Translations under genes and position numbers: made by a program
Shown here: positions 15,757 to 24,340 of the stretch, piece by piece
Layout: every line of letters begins with the position of its first letter
Numbering within the stretch: the stretch's first letter is position 1
Notes under the pieces: model-generated
Told to the model about the DNA's origin: nothing
What the model saw: only the letters and a program-made list of their open reading frames with translations
The model's database searches: none
Assembly: GCF_033406955.1 (NCBI RefSeq)
Contig: NZ_CP137734.1
Span: 6,634,001-6,698,000, forward strand
Length of the DNA: 64,000 nt
Source of the DNA: Streptomyces violaceoruber
GTDB taxonomy: Bacteria > Actinomycetota > Actinomycetes > Streptomycetales > Streptomycetaceae
Direction of reading: 5' to 3'

Positions 15757-16257
15757 CTACTCCAGCAGGCCGGTGAAGCCGTCCCCGCGGGCCAGCCGCT
15801 CCAGTTCCTCCAGTGCGGCCACCGCGGCGGCAGCGGCCTCCGGGTCCCGGTCCGCCAGTCCGCTCTCGGCGAACTCGTCCTCGTCCAGACGCCGTACGTC
15901 CGCGCCGTCGGCGGAGCGCCACAGGTCCAGGTCGAGGTCCTCGACGACCAGTTCCGTGCCGGTGCGGACGGCGGGGCGGGTGATGTCGCAGTACCAGCCC
16001 TTCAGCACACCGGCCGCGGTCCGGACCTCCTTCACCGAGTACCACCGGTCGCGCCAGTAGTACTCGGTGAAGACGTCCCCGGCCTCGAAGCGCACGAAGC
16101 CGAAGTCGCGCACGGCGTCCCCGGCCCAGGGGGCACGCACGGCGAGGCGGGTGCCGTCGTCGTGCAGCAGCCCGGCCGGGTAACGGATCTTGGTCCGGCC
16201 CGCCTTGACCAGGATCACGTCCACCTCGATGGGCGGTTCAGCCGAGTTCACGGACAT
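15757..16257 (-). CDS. DUF402 domain protein
   Basis: The protein has 166 residues. The DUF402 beta-barrel covers about 20-130 and includes the characteristic FTEYYWRDRWYSVKEV and GWYCDITRP segments, which carry acidic metal-site residues. DUF402/FomD-like proteins hydrolyse nucleotide-linked phosphonates or nucleoside diphosphates in characterised cases; the substrate here is unknown. The C-terminal tail is acidic and helical. GGAGG lies 7 nt before the ATG at 16257. The gene starts within the last 20 bp of the upstream acetyltransferase, so the two are translationally coupled. Confidence 0.85.
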   Translation of the reverse strand: MSVNSAEPPIEVDVILVKAGRTKIRYPAGLLHDDGTRLAVRAPWAGDAVRDFGFVRFEAGDVFTEYYWRDRWYSVKEVRTAAGVLKGWYCDITRPAVRTGTELVVEDLDLDLWRSADGADVRRLDEDEFAESGLADRDPEAAAAAVAALEELERLARGDGFTGLLE

Positions 16258-17164
16258 GGCGCACCTCCGTCGCGCAGATCTCGTACCCGAGCCACTTGTT
16301 GACGGCGAGCATCGGGCCGTTGTCGGTGTCGTTGCCGGTGAGCGCCTCCGTGTACCCGGCCGCGCGGGCCCGGCGCAGGGAGGCGGTCTTGGCGAGCTTG
16401 GCCAGGCCCCGGCCGCGCCGGGCACGGACCGTGCCGGTCATCGCGGTCGCGTACCGGGTGCCGTCGGTGTGGGCGACGCTGAACGCGGCCGGGCGGCCGT
16501 CGACGACCACCACCGTGGTCAGTTCGCGGTCGAGCAACGGATGCCGCCAGGTCTCCGCGAGCCAGGCCTCGTAGTCCGTGAACTCGACCGCGACGTCGCT
16601 CGGTTCGTCCGCGACCGTCGCCGCGTCCAGCTCGAACACGGGCCGGGGGTCGTCCGCGTAGTCGGCGGCCGTGCGCAGCTCGACACCCGGGGGAAGGGCC
16701 CCCAGGGGCGGGAGCGCGGCGTTCGCCAGGTCCAGCCGGAGGAAGTGCGAGGCGCGCCGGCGCTCGTAGCCGTGCCGCTCGGCGAAGGCCAGGTGGGCGG
16801 GCCCGTCCAGCACCCAGGAGTACAGCTTCCTGGCGCCCTCGCCGGTCAGGTGCTCCTCGGCCGTACGCACCAGCAGGCCACCGGCCCCGCGCCGGAACCG
16901 CTCGGGATGGACGTAGACGTTCAGGTAGGCCTGACCGGGCTCCGGGCTGTCGTGCGCCAGCCCGAGCTGGGCGGTGCCGATCACCTCCCCGTCCTCCTCC
17001 GCGACCAGGGACCGGCTCCGGGCGTCCGGGTGGGTGTGGACGAGCCGGTGCACGACCGCCTCGGGCGTCCACAGGATGAACGGCACGGCGAGATGGCGGA
17101 CCTGGGCGAAGGCCGCGACATCGGCCGGGTCGTCGGAACGCAGATCGCGTACGAGAACGGTCAT
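16238..17164 (-). CDS. Tandem GNAT-family N-acetyltransferase
   Basis: The protein has 308 residues and two GNAT-like halves, as in mycothiol synthase and Eis-like enzymes. The N-terminal half (about 5-150) has FRRGAGGLLVRTAEEHL as its CoA-loop segment. The C-terminal half (about 165-305) has VRARRGRGLAKLAKTASLRRA and the TGNDTDNGPMLAVNKWLGYE segment characteristic of mycothiol-synthase-like proteins. The acceptor is unknown. It is the first gene of a two-gene unit, and its last 20 bp overlap the DUF402 gene. It is divergent from the GntR gene at 17236. Confidence 0.87.
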   Translation of the reverse strand: MTVLVRDLRSDDPADVAAFAQVRHLAVPFILWTPEAVVHRLVHTHPDARSRSLVAEEDGEVIGTAQLGLAHDSPEPGQAYLNVYVHPERFRRGAGGLLVRTAEEHLTGEGARKLYSWVLDGPAHLAFAERHGYERRRASHFLRLDLANAALPPLGALPPGVELRTAADYADDPRPVFELDAATVADEPSDVAVEFTDYEAWLAETWRHPLLDRELTTVVVVDGRPAAFSVAHTDGTRYATAMTGTVRARRGRGLAKLAKTASLRRARAAGYTEALTGNDTDNGPMLAVNKWLGYEICATEVRHVRELG

Positions 17165-17235
17165 GGGGGCGCACGCTACGGCGGCCGGGCGGTCGGATGC
17201 CTCTTATTTTCACGGGGATACGGGACAATCGCCGG

Positions 17236-17601
17236 GTGACCTTGAAGATCCATGTCGACGACGGCGCGCCGCCCTACGAGCAGGTGCGGGCGCAGATCTC
17301 CGAACAGGCGCGCTCCGGGGCGCTGCCGGTCGGGTACCGGCTGCCCACGGTGCGCGGACTGGCCGAATCCCTCGGGCTCGCCGCGAACACGGTCGCCAAG
17401 GCGTACCGGGCGCTGGAGGCGGACGGGGTGATCGAGACCCGGGGGCGCAACGGAACGTTCGTCGCCGCCGCGGGCTCTGCGGCTCAGCGGGAGGTGGCCG
17501 CCGCGGCCCAGGGGTATGCCGAGCGGGCTCGGCGGCTGGGGGTGTCGGAGGAGGACGCGTCGGGGGCGGTTCGGGATGCGTTGCGGGCGGCCTACGGGTG
17601 A
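17236..17601 (+). CDS. GntR-family regulator, YtrA-like
   Basis: The protein has 121 residues: an N-terminal winged helix (about 10-75, YEQVRAQISEQARSGALPVGYRLPTVRGLAESLGLAANTVAKAYRALE; only key parts matter) and a short helical C-terminus, as in the YtrA subfamily. The GTG at 17236 fits a leaderless transcript, because GACAAT (17224-17229) ends 6 nt before it. YtrA-type repressors normally sit in operons with ABC transporters. None is adjacent here, so its targets are probably itself or distant genes. Confidence 0.85.
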   Translation: MTLKIHVDDGAPPYEQVRAQISEQARSGALPVGYRLPTVRGLAESLGLAANTVAKAYRALEADGVIETRGRNGTFVAAAGSAAQREVAAAAQGYAERARRLGVSEEDASGAVRDALRAAYG

Positions 17602-17681
17602 GCGCCGTCGGGATCGGGGCCGCGGCCCGGCCGCAGATCCGGTGTGGCTTGTCGCGCCCACGCGGCGGAGCCGCACATGGA

Positions 17682-18449
17682 TCAGCCCCGCGCCCCTGAG
17701 GGCGTACGTGTGACCGTCAGCGCCGACGTGCGAGCCGACTGTGCGAACGTCGCGGCGTCCTGCACCGCCGCCGTGTTCGGGTCGTTGTTGAAGTAGGTGT
17801 AGACGTCGCTCGTATGCGGCCAGGCCGCCGTGATGCGGTCGATCCACGTGGCCAGGGAGCGGCGGCCGTAGTGCGGCCAGGCCGCGGCCCGGCCCTCGTG
17901 GAAGCGGACGTAGCCCCAGTCGGTGGTGCGCCACAACGGGGTGACCGGGCGGGCGCGGACATCCGCCCAGCACAGGGCCGCGCGCCGGGCGACGAGGACC
18001 TCGCGGGTCTCGGCCGTCCACCAGGACTCGTGCCGGGGTTCCACCGCGACCCGGGTGCCCGGCGGGAAGCAGGCCAGGCAGGCGTCCAGGAGGTCCGGGT
18101 CGGCGCGCAGGGTCGGGGGCAGTTGCAGCAGGACCGGGCCGAGACGGTCGCCCAGACCGGCCGCGTGGGTCATCAGGCGGTCGACCGGCTCGGCCGGGTC
18201 GCGCAGGCGTTTGATGTGCGTCAGGTAGCGGCTGGCCTTGACCGCGACCGTGAAGTCCGGTGGGACGCGGTCCCGCCAGGCGGTGAAGGTCTCCCGGGCG
18301 GGCAGGCGGTAGAAGGCGTTGTTGATCTCGACCGTCGCGAAGGCGGCCGCATAGTGCTCCAGCCAGCGCCGGACCGGCAGACCGGGCGGGTAGAAGCTCT
18401 CCCGCCAGTCCCGGTACTGCCAGCCAGACGTGCCGACGAACAGGGTCAT
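17682..18449 (-). CDS. DUF72 (YecE-like) TIM-barrel protein
   Basis: The 255-residue protein matches the DUF72/YecE family along its length. It starts with MTLFVGTSGWQYRDWRESFY, contains VEINNAFYRLP, VAVEPRHESWW and WGYVRFHEG, and ends the fold with DVYTYFNNDPN. These conserved segments line the pocket of the TIM barrel. The biochemical role of the family is not settled. No operon partner is evident: 34 bp separate it from the upstream ATPase gene on the same strand, which would allow co-transcription. The GntR gene converges with it. Confidence 0.88.
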   Translation of the reverse strand: MTLFVGTSGWQYRDWRESFYPPGLPVRRWLEHYAAAFATVEINNAFYRLPARETFTAWRDRVPPDFTVAVKASRYLTHIKRLRDPAEPVDRLMTHAAGLGDRLGPVLLQLPPTLRADPDLLDACLACFPPGTRVAVEPRHESWWTAETREVLVARRAALCWADVRARPVTPLWRTTDWGYVRFHEGRAAAWPHYGRRSLATWIDRITAAWPHTSDVYTYFNNDPNTAAVQDAATFAQSARTSALTVTRTPSGARG

Positions 18450-18483
18450 ACCCCCATCAAAGCACCGCCCTGCGGCGGCCGGG

Positions 18484-19578
18484 CTACAGGTACAGCCCGG
18501 CCTCCGCGCCCGCCCGCGGCTCCGGCAGCGCGGTCGGTGAGGTGCCCCGGCGCAGGGCGTACAGCTCCGCCAGGGTGGCGCCCTCGCGGCCGACCCCTTC
18601 TTCCGTGCCGAGCCAGTCCACCGCCTCCCGCCGGGACAGCGGGCCGACCTCGATGCGGGCCAGGCAGCGGCCGGGGCGGACGACAGCGGGGTGCAGGCGC
18701 TCCAGGTCCTCGTTGGTGGTGACGCCGACCAGGACGTTGCGGCCCTGGCCGAGGAGTCCGTCGGTGAGGTTCAGCAGGCGGGAGAGCGCCTGGCCCGCCG
18801 TGTGCTTGGCCTCGCCGCGGATCAGTTCGTCGCAGTCCTCCAGCAGCAGCAGCCGCCAGCGGCCCTTGCCCGCCGCGTCCTCCTCGCCGATGGCGATGTC
18901 CATCAGGTAGCCGACGTCGGAGAAGAGCCGCTCCGGGTCGAGGACGCAGTCCACCTGGCACCAGTCCCGCCAGGAGCGGGCCAGCGTGCGCAGCGCGGAG
19001 GTCTTGCCGGTGCCCGGCGGCCCGTGCAGGAGCAGCAGCCGGCCCGCGATGTCCTCGGGCGTCGTCTTCATCAGGCCGTCCATCGCGTCGGCGACCGGCG
19101 CCGTGTAGTTGGCCCGGACCTCGTCCCAGGTGCCCGCGGCGATCTGGCGGGTGGTGCGGTGCGGGCCGCGCCGAGGGGAGACGTACCAGAAGCCCATCGT
19201 CACGTTCTCCGGCTGCGGTTCGGGCTCGTCCGCCGCTCCGTCCGTCGCCTCGCCGAGCACCTTCTCGGCGAGGTCGGCGCTGGTCGCCGTCACCGTGACG
19301 TCGGCGCCCCGGCTCCAGCGCGAGATCAGCAGCGTCCAGCCGTCGCCCTCCGCCAGCGTCGCGCTGCGGTCGTCGTCGCGGGCGATCCGCAGCACGCGCG
19401 CGCCGGGCGGCAGCAGCGTGGCGCCGGACCGTACGCGGTCGATGTTCGCCGCGTGCGAGTACGGCTGCTCACCCGTGGCGAAACGGCCGAGGAACAGCGC
19501 GTCGACGACGTCGGACGGGGAGTCGCTGTCGTCCACGTTGAGCCGGATCGGCAGGGCTTCGTGCGGGTTCACGGACAT
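18484..19578 (-). CDS. AAA-family ATPase with N-terminal DUF5925-like domain
   Basis: The protein has 364 residues. The N-terminal half (about 1-150) is a beta-rich domain I associate with DUF5925. The AAA module follows, with Walker A LLLHGPPGTGKTSALRTL, Walker B LLLLEDCDEL, sensor-1 region VLVGVTTNEDL and the arginine-containing HPAVVRPGRCLARIE segment. The layout resembles BCS1/Cdc48-type single-AAA remodelling ATPases. The substrate is unknown. The ATG at 19578 gives a product starting MSVNPHEALP; no ribosome-binding site is obvious. It is divergent from the secreted SGNH lipase and possibly co-transcribed with DUF72. Confidence 0.85.
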   Translation of the reverse strand: MSVNPHEALPIRLNVDDSDSPSDVVDALFLGRFATGEQPYSHAANIDRVRSGATLLPPGARVLRIARDDDRSATLAEGDGWTLLISRWSRGADVTVTATSADLAEKVLGEATDGAADEPEPQPENVTMGFWYVSPRRGPHRTTRQIAAGTWDEVRANYTAPVADAMDGLMKTTPEDIAGRLLLLHGPPGTGKTSALRTLARSWRDWCQVDCVLDPERLFSDVGYLMDIAIGEEDAAGKGRWRLLLLEDCDELIRGEAKHTAGQALSRLLNLTDGLLGQGRNVLVGVTTNEDLERLHPAVVRPGRCLARIEVGPLSRREAVDWLGTEEGVGREGATLAELYALRRGTSPTALPEPRAGAEAGLYL

Positions 19579-19763
19579 GTCGCCATGATCGGGCACCCGG
19601 CCGCCGCGTGCACCCGCTTTCCCGGGCACGCGCGACAGGGGCTTTCTCGCCGTCTTCCGTCCGGACTTGAACGAGTGTCAGCCATTTCTTGGCATGGACA
19701 CTTCCAGTCAACGCGCGTAGCTGCTACCACGGTTGTGGCAGCAATCCTGCTAAGGGAGGTTCC

Positions 19764-20570
19764 ATGAGACGTTTCCGACTTGTCGGCTTCCTGAGTTCGC
19801 TCGTCCTCGCCGCCGGCGCCGCCCTCACCGGGGCAGCGACCGCTCAGGCGGCCCAACCCGCCGCCGCCGACGGCTATGTGGCCCTCGGTGACTCCTACTC
19901 CTCCGGGGTCGGAGCGGGCAGCTACATCAGCTCGAGCGGCGACTGCAAGCGCAGCACGAAGGCCCATCCCTACCTGTGGGCGGCCGCCCACTCGCCCTCC
20001 ACGTTCGACTTCACCGCCTGTTCCGGCGCCCGTACGGGTGATGTTCTCTCCGGACAGCTCGGCCCGCTCAGCTCCGGCACCGGCCTCGTCTCGATCAGCA
20101 TCGGCGGCAACGACGCCGGTTTCGCCGACACCATGACGACCTGTGTGCTCCAGTCCGAGAGCTCCTGCCTGTCGCGGATCGCCACCGCCGAGGCGTACGT
20201 CGACTCGACGCTGCCCGGCAAGCTCGACGGCGTCTACTCGGCGATCAGCGACAAGGCGCCGAACGCCCACGTCGTCGTCATCGGCTACCCGCGCTTCTAC
20301 AAGCTCGGTACCACCTGCATCGGCCTGTCCGAGACCAAGCGGACGGCGATCAACAAGGCCTCCGACCACCTCAACACCGTCCTCGCCCAGCGCGCCGCCG
20401 CCCACGGCTTCACCTTCGGCGACGTACGCACCACCTTCACCGGCCACGAGCTGTGCTCCGGCAGCCCCTGGCTGCACAGCGTCAACTGGCTGAACATCGG
20501 CGAGTCGTACCACCCCACCGCGGCCGGCCAGTCCGGTGGCTACCTGCCGGTCCTCAACGGCGCCGCCTGA
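19764..20570 (+). CDS. Secreted SGNH-family lipase
   Basis: The protein has 268 residues. It has a signal peptide (about 1-34, RRFR then a hydrophobic core, ending near AQAAQPAAA). The SGNH hydrolase blocks are GDSYSSG (nucleophile Ser44), the Gly of TACSGA, Asn in SIGGNDAGF, and His250 in SYHPTAAGQ. Six mature cysteines suggest three disulfides. This matches the well-studied Streptomyces rimosus/coelicolor extracellular GDSL lipases in length and motifs. GGGAGG precedes the ATG at 19764. The upstream region contains the imperfect inverted repeat GCTACCAC/GTGGCAGC (19722-19743 region). The stop lies 2 bp from that of the convergent kinase gene. Confidence 0.95.
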   Translation: MRRFRLVGFLSSLVLAAGAALTGAATAQAAQPAAADGYVALGDSYSSGVGAGSYISSSGDCKRSTKAHPYLWAAAHSPSTFDFTACSGARTGDVLSGQLGPLSSGTGLVSISIGGNDAGFADTMTTCVLQSESSCLSRIATAEAYVDSTLPGKLDGVYSAISDKAPNAHVVVIGYPRFYKLGTTCIGLSETKRTAINKASDHLNTVLAQRAAAHGFTFGDVRTTFTGHELCSGSPWLHSVNWLNIGESYHPTAAGQSGGYLPVLNGAA

Positions 20571-20572
20571 CC

Positions 20573-22225
20573 TCAGGCGGAAGGAGAAGAAGAAGGAGCG
20601 GAGGGAGACGAGGAGTGGGAGGCCCCGCCCGACGGGGTCCCCGTCCCCGTCTCCGTCTCCGTCCCGGTCCCGCAAGTCACCGAGAACGCCACCGCGTCGG
20701 ACGTGGCCCGCACCGGACTCCGCACCTCCACGCGCACGGCACTCTCGAACGCGCCGGTGTCGTCGTGCGTCGTCACCACCACGCCGTCCTGGCGCGAGCG
20801 CTCGCCGCCCGACGGGAAGGACAGCGTCCGCCACCCCGGGTCGGAGACCGACCCGTCCGCGGTCACCCACCGGTAGCCGACCTCCGCGGGCAGCCGCCCG
20901 ACCGTGAACGTCGCCGTGAACGCGGGTGCCCGGTCGTGCGGCGGCGGACAGGCCCCCGAGTAGTGGGTGCGCGAGCCCACCACGGTCACCTCCACCGACT
21001 GCGCTGCGGGGCCGCTCTGCCCGCCGTCGGTCCCGGAGGACGCCGGGGGACTCGGCTCCCCGGCGCCGCCGCTCGCCGCCGCGGACGTGGCCCCCGGGCC
21101 CGGACTCCCGCCCGAACCCTCCGTCCCGCCACCGCCGTCCGAGCGGTCCAGCAGCGAGTACGTCAGTCCGGCCAGCGTCAGGACCAGCACGGCCAGCCCC
21201 ACCAGCAGTACGGCCCGCGCCCGCCGGTCCCGGCCCCCCGGCGCACCGGGCGCACCCGCCGCGGAGGTGTCCCCGGCCGCCGCTACGGGCATCGGCGGCG
21301 TCGGTGCGGTGGGCAGCCCCGGGTGGGCGGCCACGACCGTCGGGGCGAACGCGCCGGACGGCGGCGCGCCGGTGCGCGGGCCCCGGCCGGGCGGTGCCCC
21401 GCCGGCGCCCACGAGGCGCAACGCGCGTTCGGCCTCCTCCGCCGGGAGCCGCTCGGCCGGGTCCTTGCGCAGCAGGCCCTCCACCACCGGCCCGAGCGCA
21501 CCCGCCCGGCGCGGCGGCGGCACCTCCTCGTCGACGATCGCGCGCAGGGTGCTCAGCGGAGTGCCCTGACGGAACGGCGAGACCCCCTCCACCGCCGCGT
21601 ACAGCAGCACGCCCAGCGACCACAGGTCGGACGCGGCACCGGGCGTGCGGCCGAGCGCCCGCTCCGGGGCGAGGAACTCGGGCGAGCCGACGACCTCGCC
21701 GGTCATGGTCAGCGCCTCGCTGCCCTCCACCCTGGCGATCCCGAAGTCGGTGAGCACCACCCGGCCGTCGTTCGCCAGCAGCACGTTGGCCGGCTTCACG
21801 TCCCGGTGCAGCACCCCGGCGGCGTGCGCGGCCCGCAGCGCGGCCAGCACCTCGGCGCCGATCAGCGCGGCCCGGCGGGGCTCCAACGGGCCCTCGGCGT
21901 CCAGCAGGTCGGCCAGGGACAGCCCGCGGACCAGCTCCATCACGATCCAGGGCCGGCCTCCGTCGGTGGCCACGTCGTACACCGTGACCACGTTGGGGTG
22001 GGAGATCCGGGCGGCGGCCCACGCCTCCCGCTCCAGCCGGGCGTACATCCGCCCGACGTCGGTCTGCGACAGACCGGCGGGGGCGCGCACCTCCTTGACG
22101 GCGACCTCGCGGCGCAGCACCTCGTCGCGGGCGCGCCACACGGTGCCCATGCCGCCCTCGCCGAGCGGCGACAGAAGCCGGTAGCGGCCGGCGATCACAC
22201 GCTCGCCGTCGGGTTCTCCGGACAC
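20573..22225 (-). CDS. Membrane Ser/Thr protein kinase (PknB-like, no PASTA)
   Basis: The protein has 550 residues. The N-terminal Hanks-type kinase domain (about 14-272) shows the glycine loop GEGGMGTV, Lys44 in VAVKEV, HRDVKPAN (Asp142), DFG (Asp160) and GSPEFLAPE. A Pro/Ala-rich juxtamembrane segment follows, then a transmembrane helix (about 338-357) and a Gly/Ser linker. An extracytoplasmic domain (about 405-525) has two cysteines and an Ig-like beta pattern, and the end is Ser-rich. There are no PASTA repeats, so the ligand is not expected to be peptidoglycan. The GTG at 22225 lies 6 nt after TAGGGG, suggesting a leaderless transcript. It is divergent from the ECF sigma factor, a plausible functional neighbour. 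Confidence 0.93.
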   Translation of the reverse strand: MSGEPDGERVIAGRYRLLSPLGEGGMGTVWRARDEVLRREVAVKEVRAPAGLSQTDVGRMYARLEREAWAAARISHPNVVTVYDVATDGGRPWIVMELVRGLSLADLLDAEGPLEPRRAALIGAEVLAALRAAHAAGVLHRDVKPANVLLANDGRVVLTDFGIARVEGSEALTMTGEVVGSPEFLAPERALGRTPGAASDLWSLGVLLYAAVEGVSPFRQGTPLSTLRAIVDEEVPPPRRAGALGPVVEGLLRKDPAERLPAEEAERALRLVGAGGAPPGRGPRTGAPPSGAFAPTVVAAHPGLPTAPTPPMPVAAAGDTSAAGAPGAPGGRDRRARAVLLVGLAVLVLTLAGLTYSLLDRSDGGGGTEGSGGSPGPGATSAAASGGAGEPSPPASSGTDGGQSGPAAQSVEVTVVGSRTHYSGACPPPHDRAPAFTATFTVGRLPAEVGYRWVTADGSVSDPGWRTLSFPSGGERSRQDGVVVTTHDDTGAFESAVRVEVRSPVRATSDAVAFSVTCGTGTETETGTGTPSGGASHSSSPSAPSSSPSA

Positions 22226-22424
22226 GGGCGCCCCCTATGACGTCACGCGCGGACCCTTCACAAAGTAGACCAACCCGGTGCGGATGCGACCCCCTCGGCG
22301 CCGATCCCGCCCCGGCCACTGGCGTTTTCGGGCCGCGCATCCGTAACCCCTGCCGAGGGCGTGCCACCGCGCGCCCGGCGGTGACGTCGACGGGCCGGAC
22401 GCGGTCCGCGGAGAGGGGGACGGG

Positions 22425-22982
22425 GTGGCGGGCGACCGGGTGGCGGCGGACGAGCTGCTGGTGCTGGTGGCGGACGGCGACCAGCAGGCCTTCGAGGAGC
22501 TGTACGGGCTGGTGTCGGGGCCGGTGTTCGGACTCGTGCGGCGCGTGGTGCGCGACCCGGCCCAGTCCGAGGAGGTGGCACAGGAGGTGCTGCTCGAACT
22601 GTGGCGGTCCGCGGCGCGCTTCGACCCCCGCCGGGGGAGCGCCCTGTCGTGGATCCTCACCGTCGCCCACCGCCGCGCCGTCGACCGGGTGCGCAGCGCC
22701 CGCGCGGCCGGCGAACGGGACCGGCGCGAGGCCCACCGCTCCCACCACCCCGCCTTCGACCAGGTGTCGGAGGAGGTCGAGGCGGAACTCGAACGCGAGT
22801 GGGTGCGGGGCTGCCTGGACCGCCTGACCGCGTTGCAGCGCCAGTCGGTCACCCTCGCCTACTACGACGGCTACACCTACCGGGAGGTCGCCGAGCGACT
22901 CTCCCTGCCGCTGGGCACGGTGAAGACCCGGATGCGGGACGGGCTGGGCCGCCTGCGCGAGTGCCTGGGCGGCGTCGCATGA
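22425..22982 (+). CDS. sigK: ECF RNA polymerase sigma factor (SigK-like)
   Basis: The protein has 185 residues. Sigma region 2 (about 20-90) contains DPAQSEEVAQEVLLELWRSA and ALSWILTVAHRRAVDRVRS. Region 4 (about 128-182) contains QRQSVTLAYYDGYTYREVAERLSLPLGTVKTRMRDG, of which the last part is the -35 recognition helix. It belongs to the SigK/ECF19-like group, which is controlled by RskA-type anti-sigma factors. The next gene encodes such a protein and overlaps it by 4 bp (ATGA). The GTG at 22425 has a purine-rich GAGGGGG just upstream. The signal sensed is unknown. Confidence 0.9.
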   Translation: MAGDRVAADELLVLVADGDQQAFEELYGLVSGPVFGLVRRVVRDPAQSEEVAQEVLLELWRSAARFDPRRGSALSWILTVAHRRAVDRVRSARAAGERDRREAHRSHHPAFDQVSEEVEAELEREWVRGCLDRLTALQRQSVTLAYYDGYTYREVAERLSLPLGTVKTRMRDGLGRLRECLGGVA

Positions 22983-23731
22983 GCCTCTTCGGCCACTCGC
23001 TCGCCGCCCCCTACGCCCTGGACGCCCTGGAGGGCGCCGAACGGGTCCGCTTCGAACGGCACCTGGAGGGCTGCGCCCGCTGTGCCGCCGAGGTGCGGGC
23101 GCTGTCCGAGGACGCCGTCCGGCTGGCCCGGTCCACGGCCGCCCCCGCACCGCCCGCCCTGCGCGAGCGGGTCCTGGCCGCCGTACGCACCACCGCGCAG
23201 GAGCCCGCTCCCGCGCGCGGACCGGTGCCGCGGCGGTCGGTCGGGCACGTCCGGCCGCGCCCCCTGCTCGTGCCGTTCGCCACGGTGACGGCCGCCGCGG
23301 CGCTCGTGGTCGCCTCGCTCTTCGCGGTGCGGGCCGACCGGACCCGGGACGAGCTGGCCACCGCACGGGACCGGGCACGTGAGATCGCCCACGTTCTCGC
23401 CGCTCCGGACGCCCGGGCGGCGCGCGGTGCGGACGCACGCGGCCGCGGTGTCGCGGTGGTCGCCTCCGCGTCCAGGGGGCGCGCGGTGGTGACCCTGAGC
23501 GGGTACGGCGAGCCGCCGGGCGACCGCGTGCGCCAACTGTGGGTCATGCGCCCCGGCGCCGAGCCGCGCTCCCTCGGGCTCTTCGACGGCGACACGCCCC
23601 TGGTCGCCGCCGGCCTGAGCCGCTCCGCGACGTCACTCGCGGTGACGGTGGAACCCGGCGGGGGCTCGGACCTGCCGACGACTGAGCCGGTCGTCCAACT
23701 CGCCCTGGAATCTGTTGGATTCGGAGAGTAA
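22979..23731 (+). CDS. RskA-like membrane anti-sigma factor
   Basis: The protein has 250 residues. The N-terminal anti-sigma domain (about 1-80) carries the zinc-binding HLEGCARC motif. One transmembrane helix (about 100-122, LLVPFATVTAAAALVVASLFAV) leads to a C-terminal extracytoplasmic RskA domain (about 140-250) with RGVAVVASASRGRAVVTLSGY and the typical RQLWVMRPGAEPRSLGLF pattern. It should hold the upstream sigma factor inactive at the membrane until it is proteolysed or its metal/redox state changes. It is translationally coupled to the sigma gene. The product ends just before a short uncharacterised gene. Confidence 0.92.
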   Translation: MSLFGHSLAAPYALDALEGAERVRFERHLEGCARCAAEVRALSEDAVRLARSTAAPAPPALRERVLAAVRTTAQEPAPARGPVPRRSVGHVRPRPLLVPFATVTAAAALVVASLFAVRADRTRDELATARDRAREIAHVLAAPDARAARGADARGRGVAVVASASRGRAVVTLSGYGEPPGDRVRQLWVMRPGAEPRSLGLFDGDTPLVAAGLSRSATSLAVTVEPGGGSDLPTTEPVVQLALESVGFGE

Positions 23732-23846
23732 TCGTCAACCCCCTTACGGGGAAGGTGAATCCTGTGACCGCGATACACGCATGCCGTACCGGGGCGATAG
23801 GGTTACCCTGCCCGGGCCGGGTGGACTCGTACGGGTGGGGAGTGAC

Positions 23847-24116
23847 ATGGAACAGATAACAGTGCGCAGCAGGGCAAGGGTCCCTGCGATCACCTGCGGA
23901 AGCAGCGCGACCAGCTCGCGCCTCGACCGTCATCTCGCGGTACTCGGCGGGCCCGCCCTGCCGCCGCGGGAGACCGTGGAGGCGACGTCGCTGATGCGTG
24001 AGCTGACCGCGCGTGAGCCCGCACACAAGCGCAGCAACCGGGGCGCCAGGGTGCGCCGGGTCTCGCTGTTCGCGCCACTGCGCCGACTGCGCCGCTCGCT
24101 GTTCGGCGGCAACTGA
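23847..24116 (+). CDS. Small basic hypothetical protein (89 aa)
   Basis: I do not recognise this protein. It has 89 residues, no signal peptide or membrane helix, and a strongly Arg-rich C-terminus (RGARVRRVSLFAPLRRLRRSLFGGN is about the last 25 residues, so a basic amphipathic tail). The ATG at 23847 follows GGGGAG by 5 nt. A TAGGGT hexamer at 23798-23803 is a possible -10 element. Codon use matches its neighbours. A nucleic-acid- or membrane-binding tail is possible but not shown. Confidence 0.6.
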   Translation: MEQITVRSRARVPAITCGSSATSSRLDRHLAVLGGPALPPRETVEATSLMRELTAREPAHKRSNRGARVRRVSLFAPLRRLRRSLFGGN

Positions 24117-24340
24117 GACCCGCGCTCCGGCGGTCACACCTCCCGGCGCGGCGCCGCGGCACTCGTCCGTCATCCCCACGGCACGCAGCGGCGCCCCGGT
24201 GTGCTCCCCGGGCGCGGGCCTTCCCCGGTACACCCGGCCCCGTACGTCCGTCCCGCACGTGTTCGCACGTTCCGGTCCCGCACGGCACCTGCCCGTCCCC
24301 GCCGCCTCCCCACCGGCGGTGACGCGGTACCCCGGCCCGT

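Noticed and set aside
19569..23438. A very long open frame (about 1290 codons) on the minus strand across the lipase, kinase and sigma genes
   Set aside because: Its translation is low-complexity Arg/Gly/Ala-rich and changes character with each underlying gene. It is the antisense shadow of high-GC third positions in real genes with clear domains.
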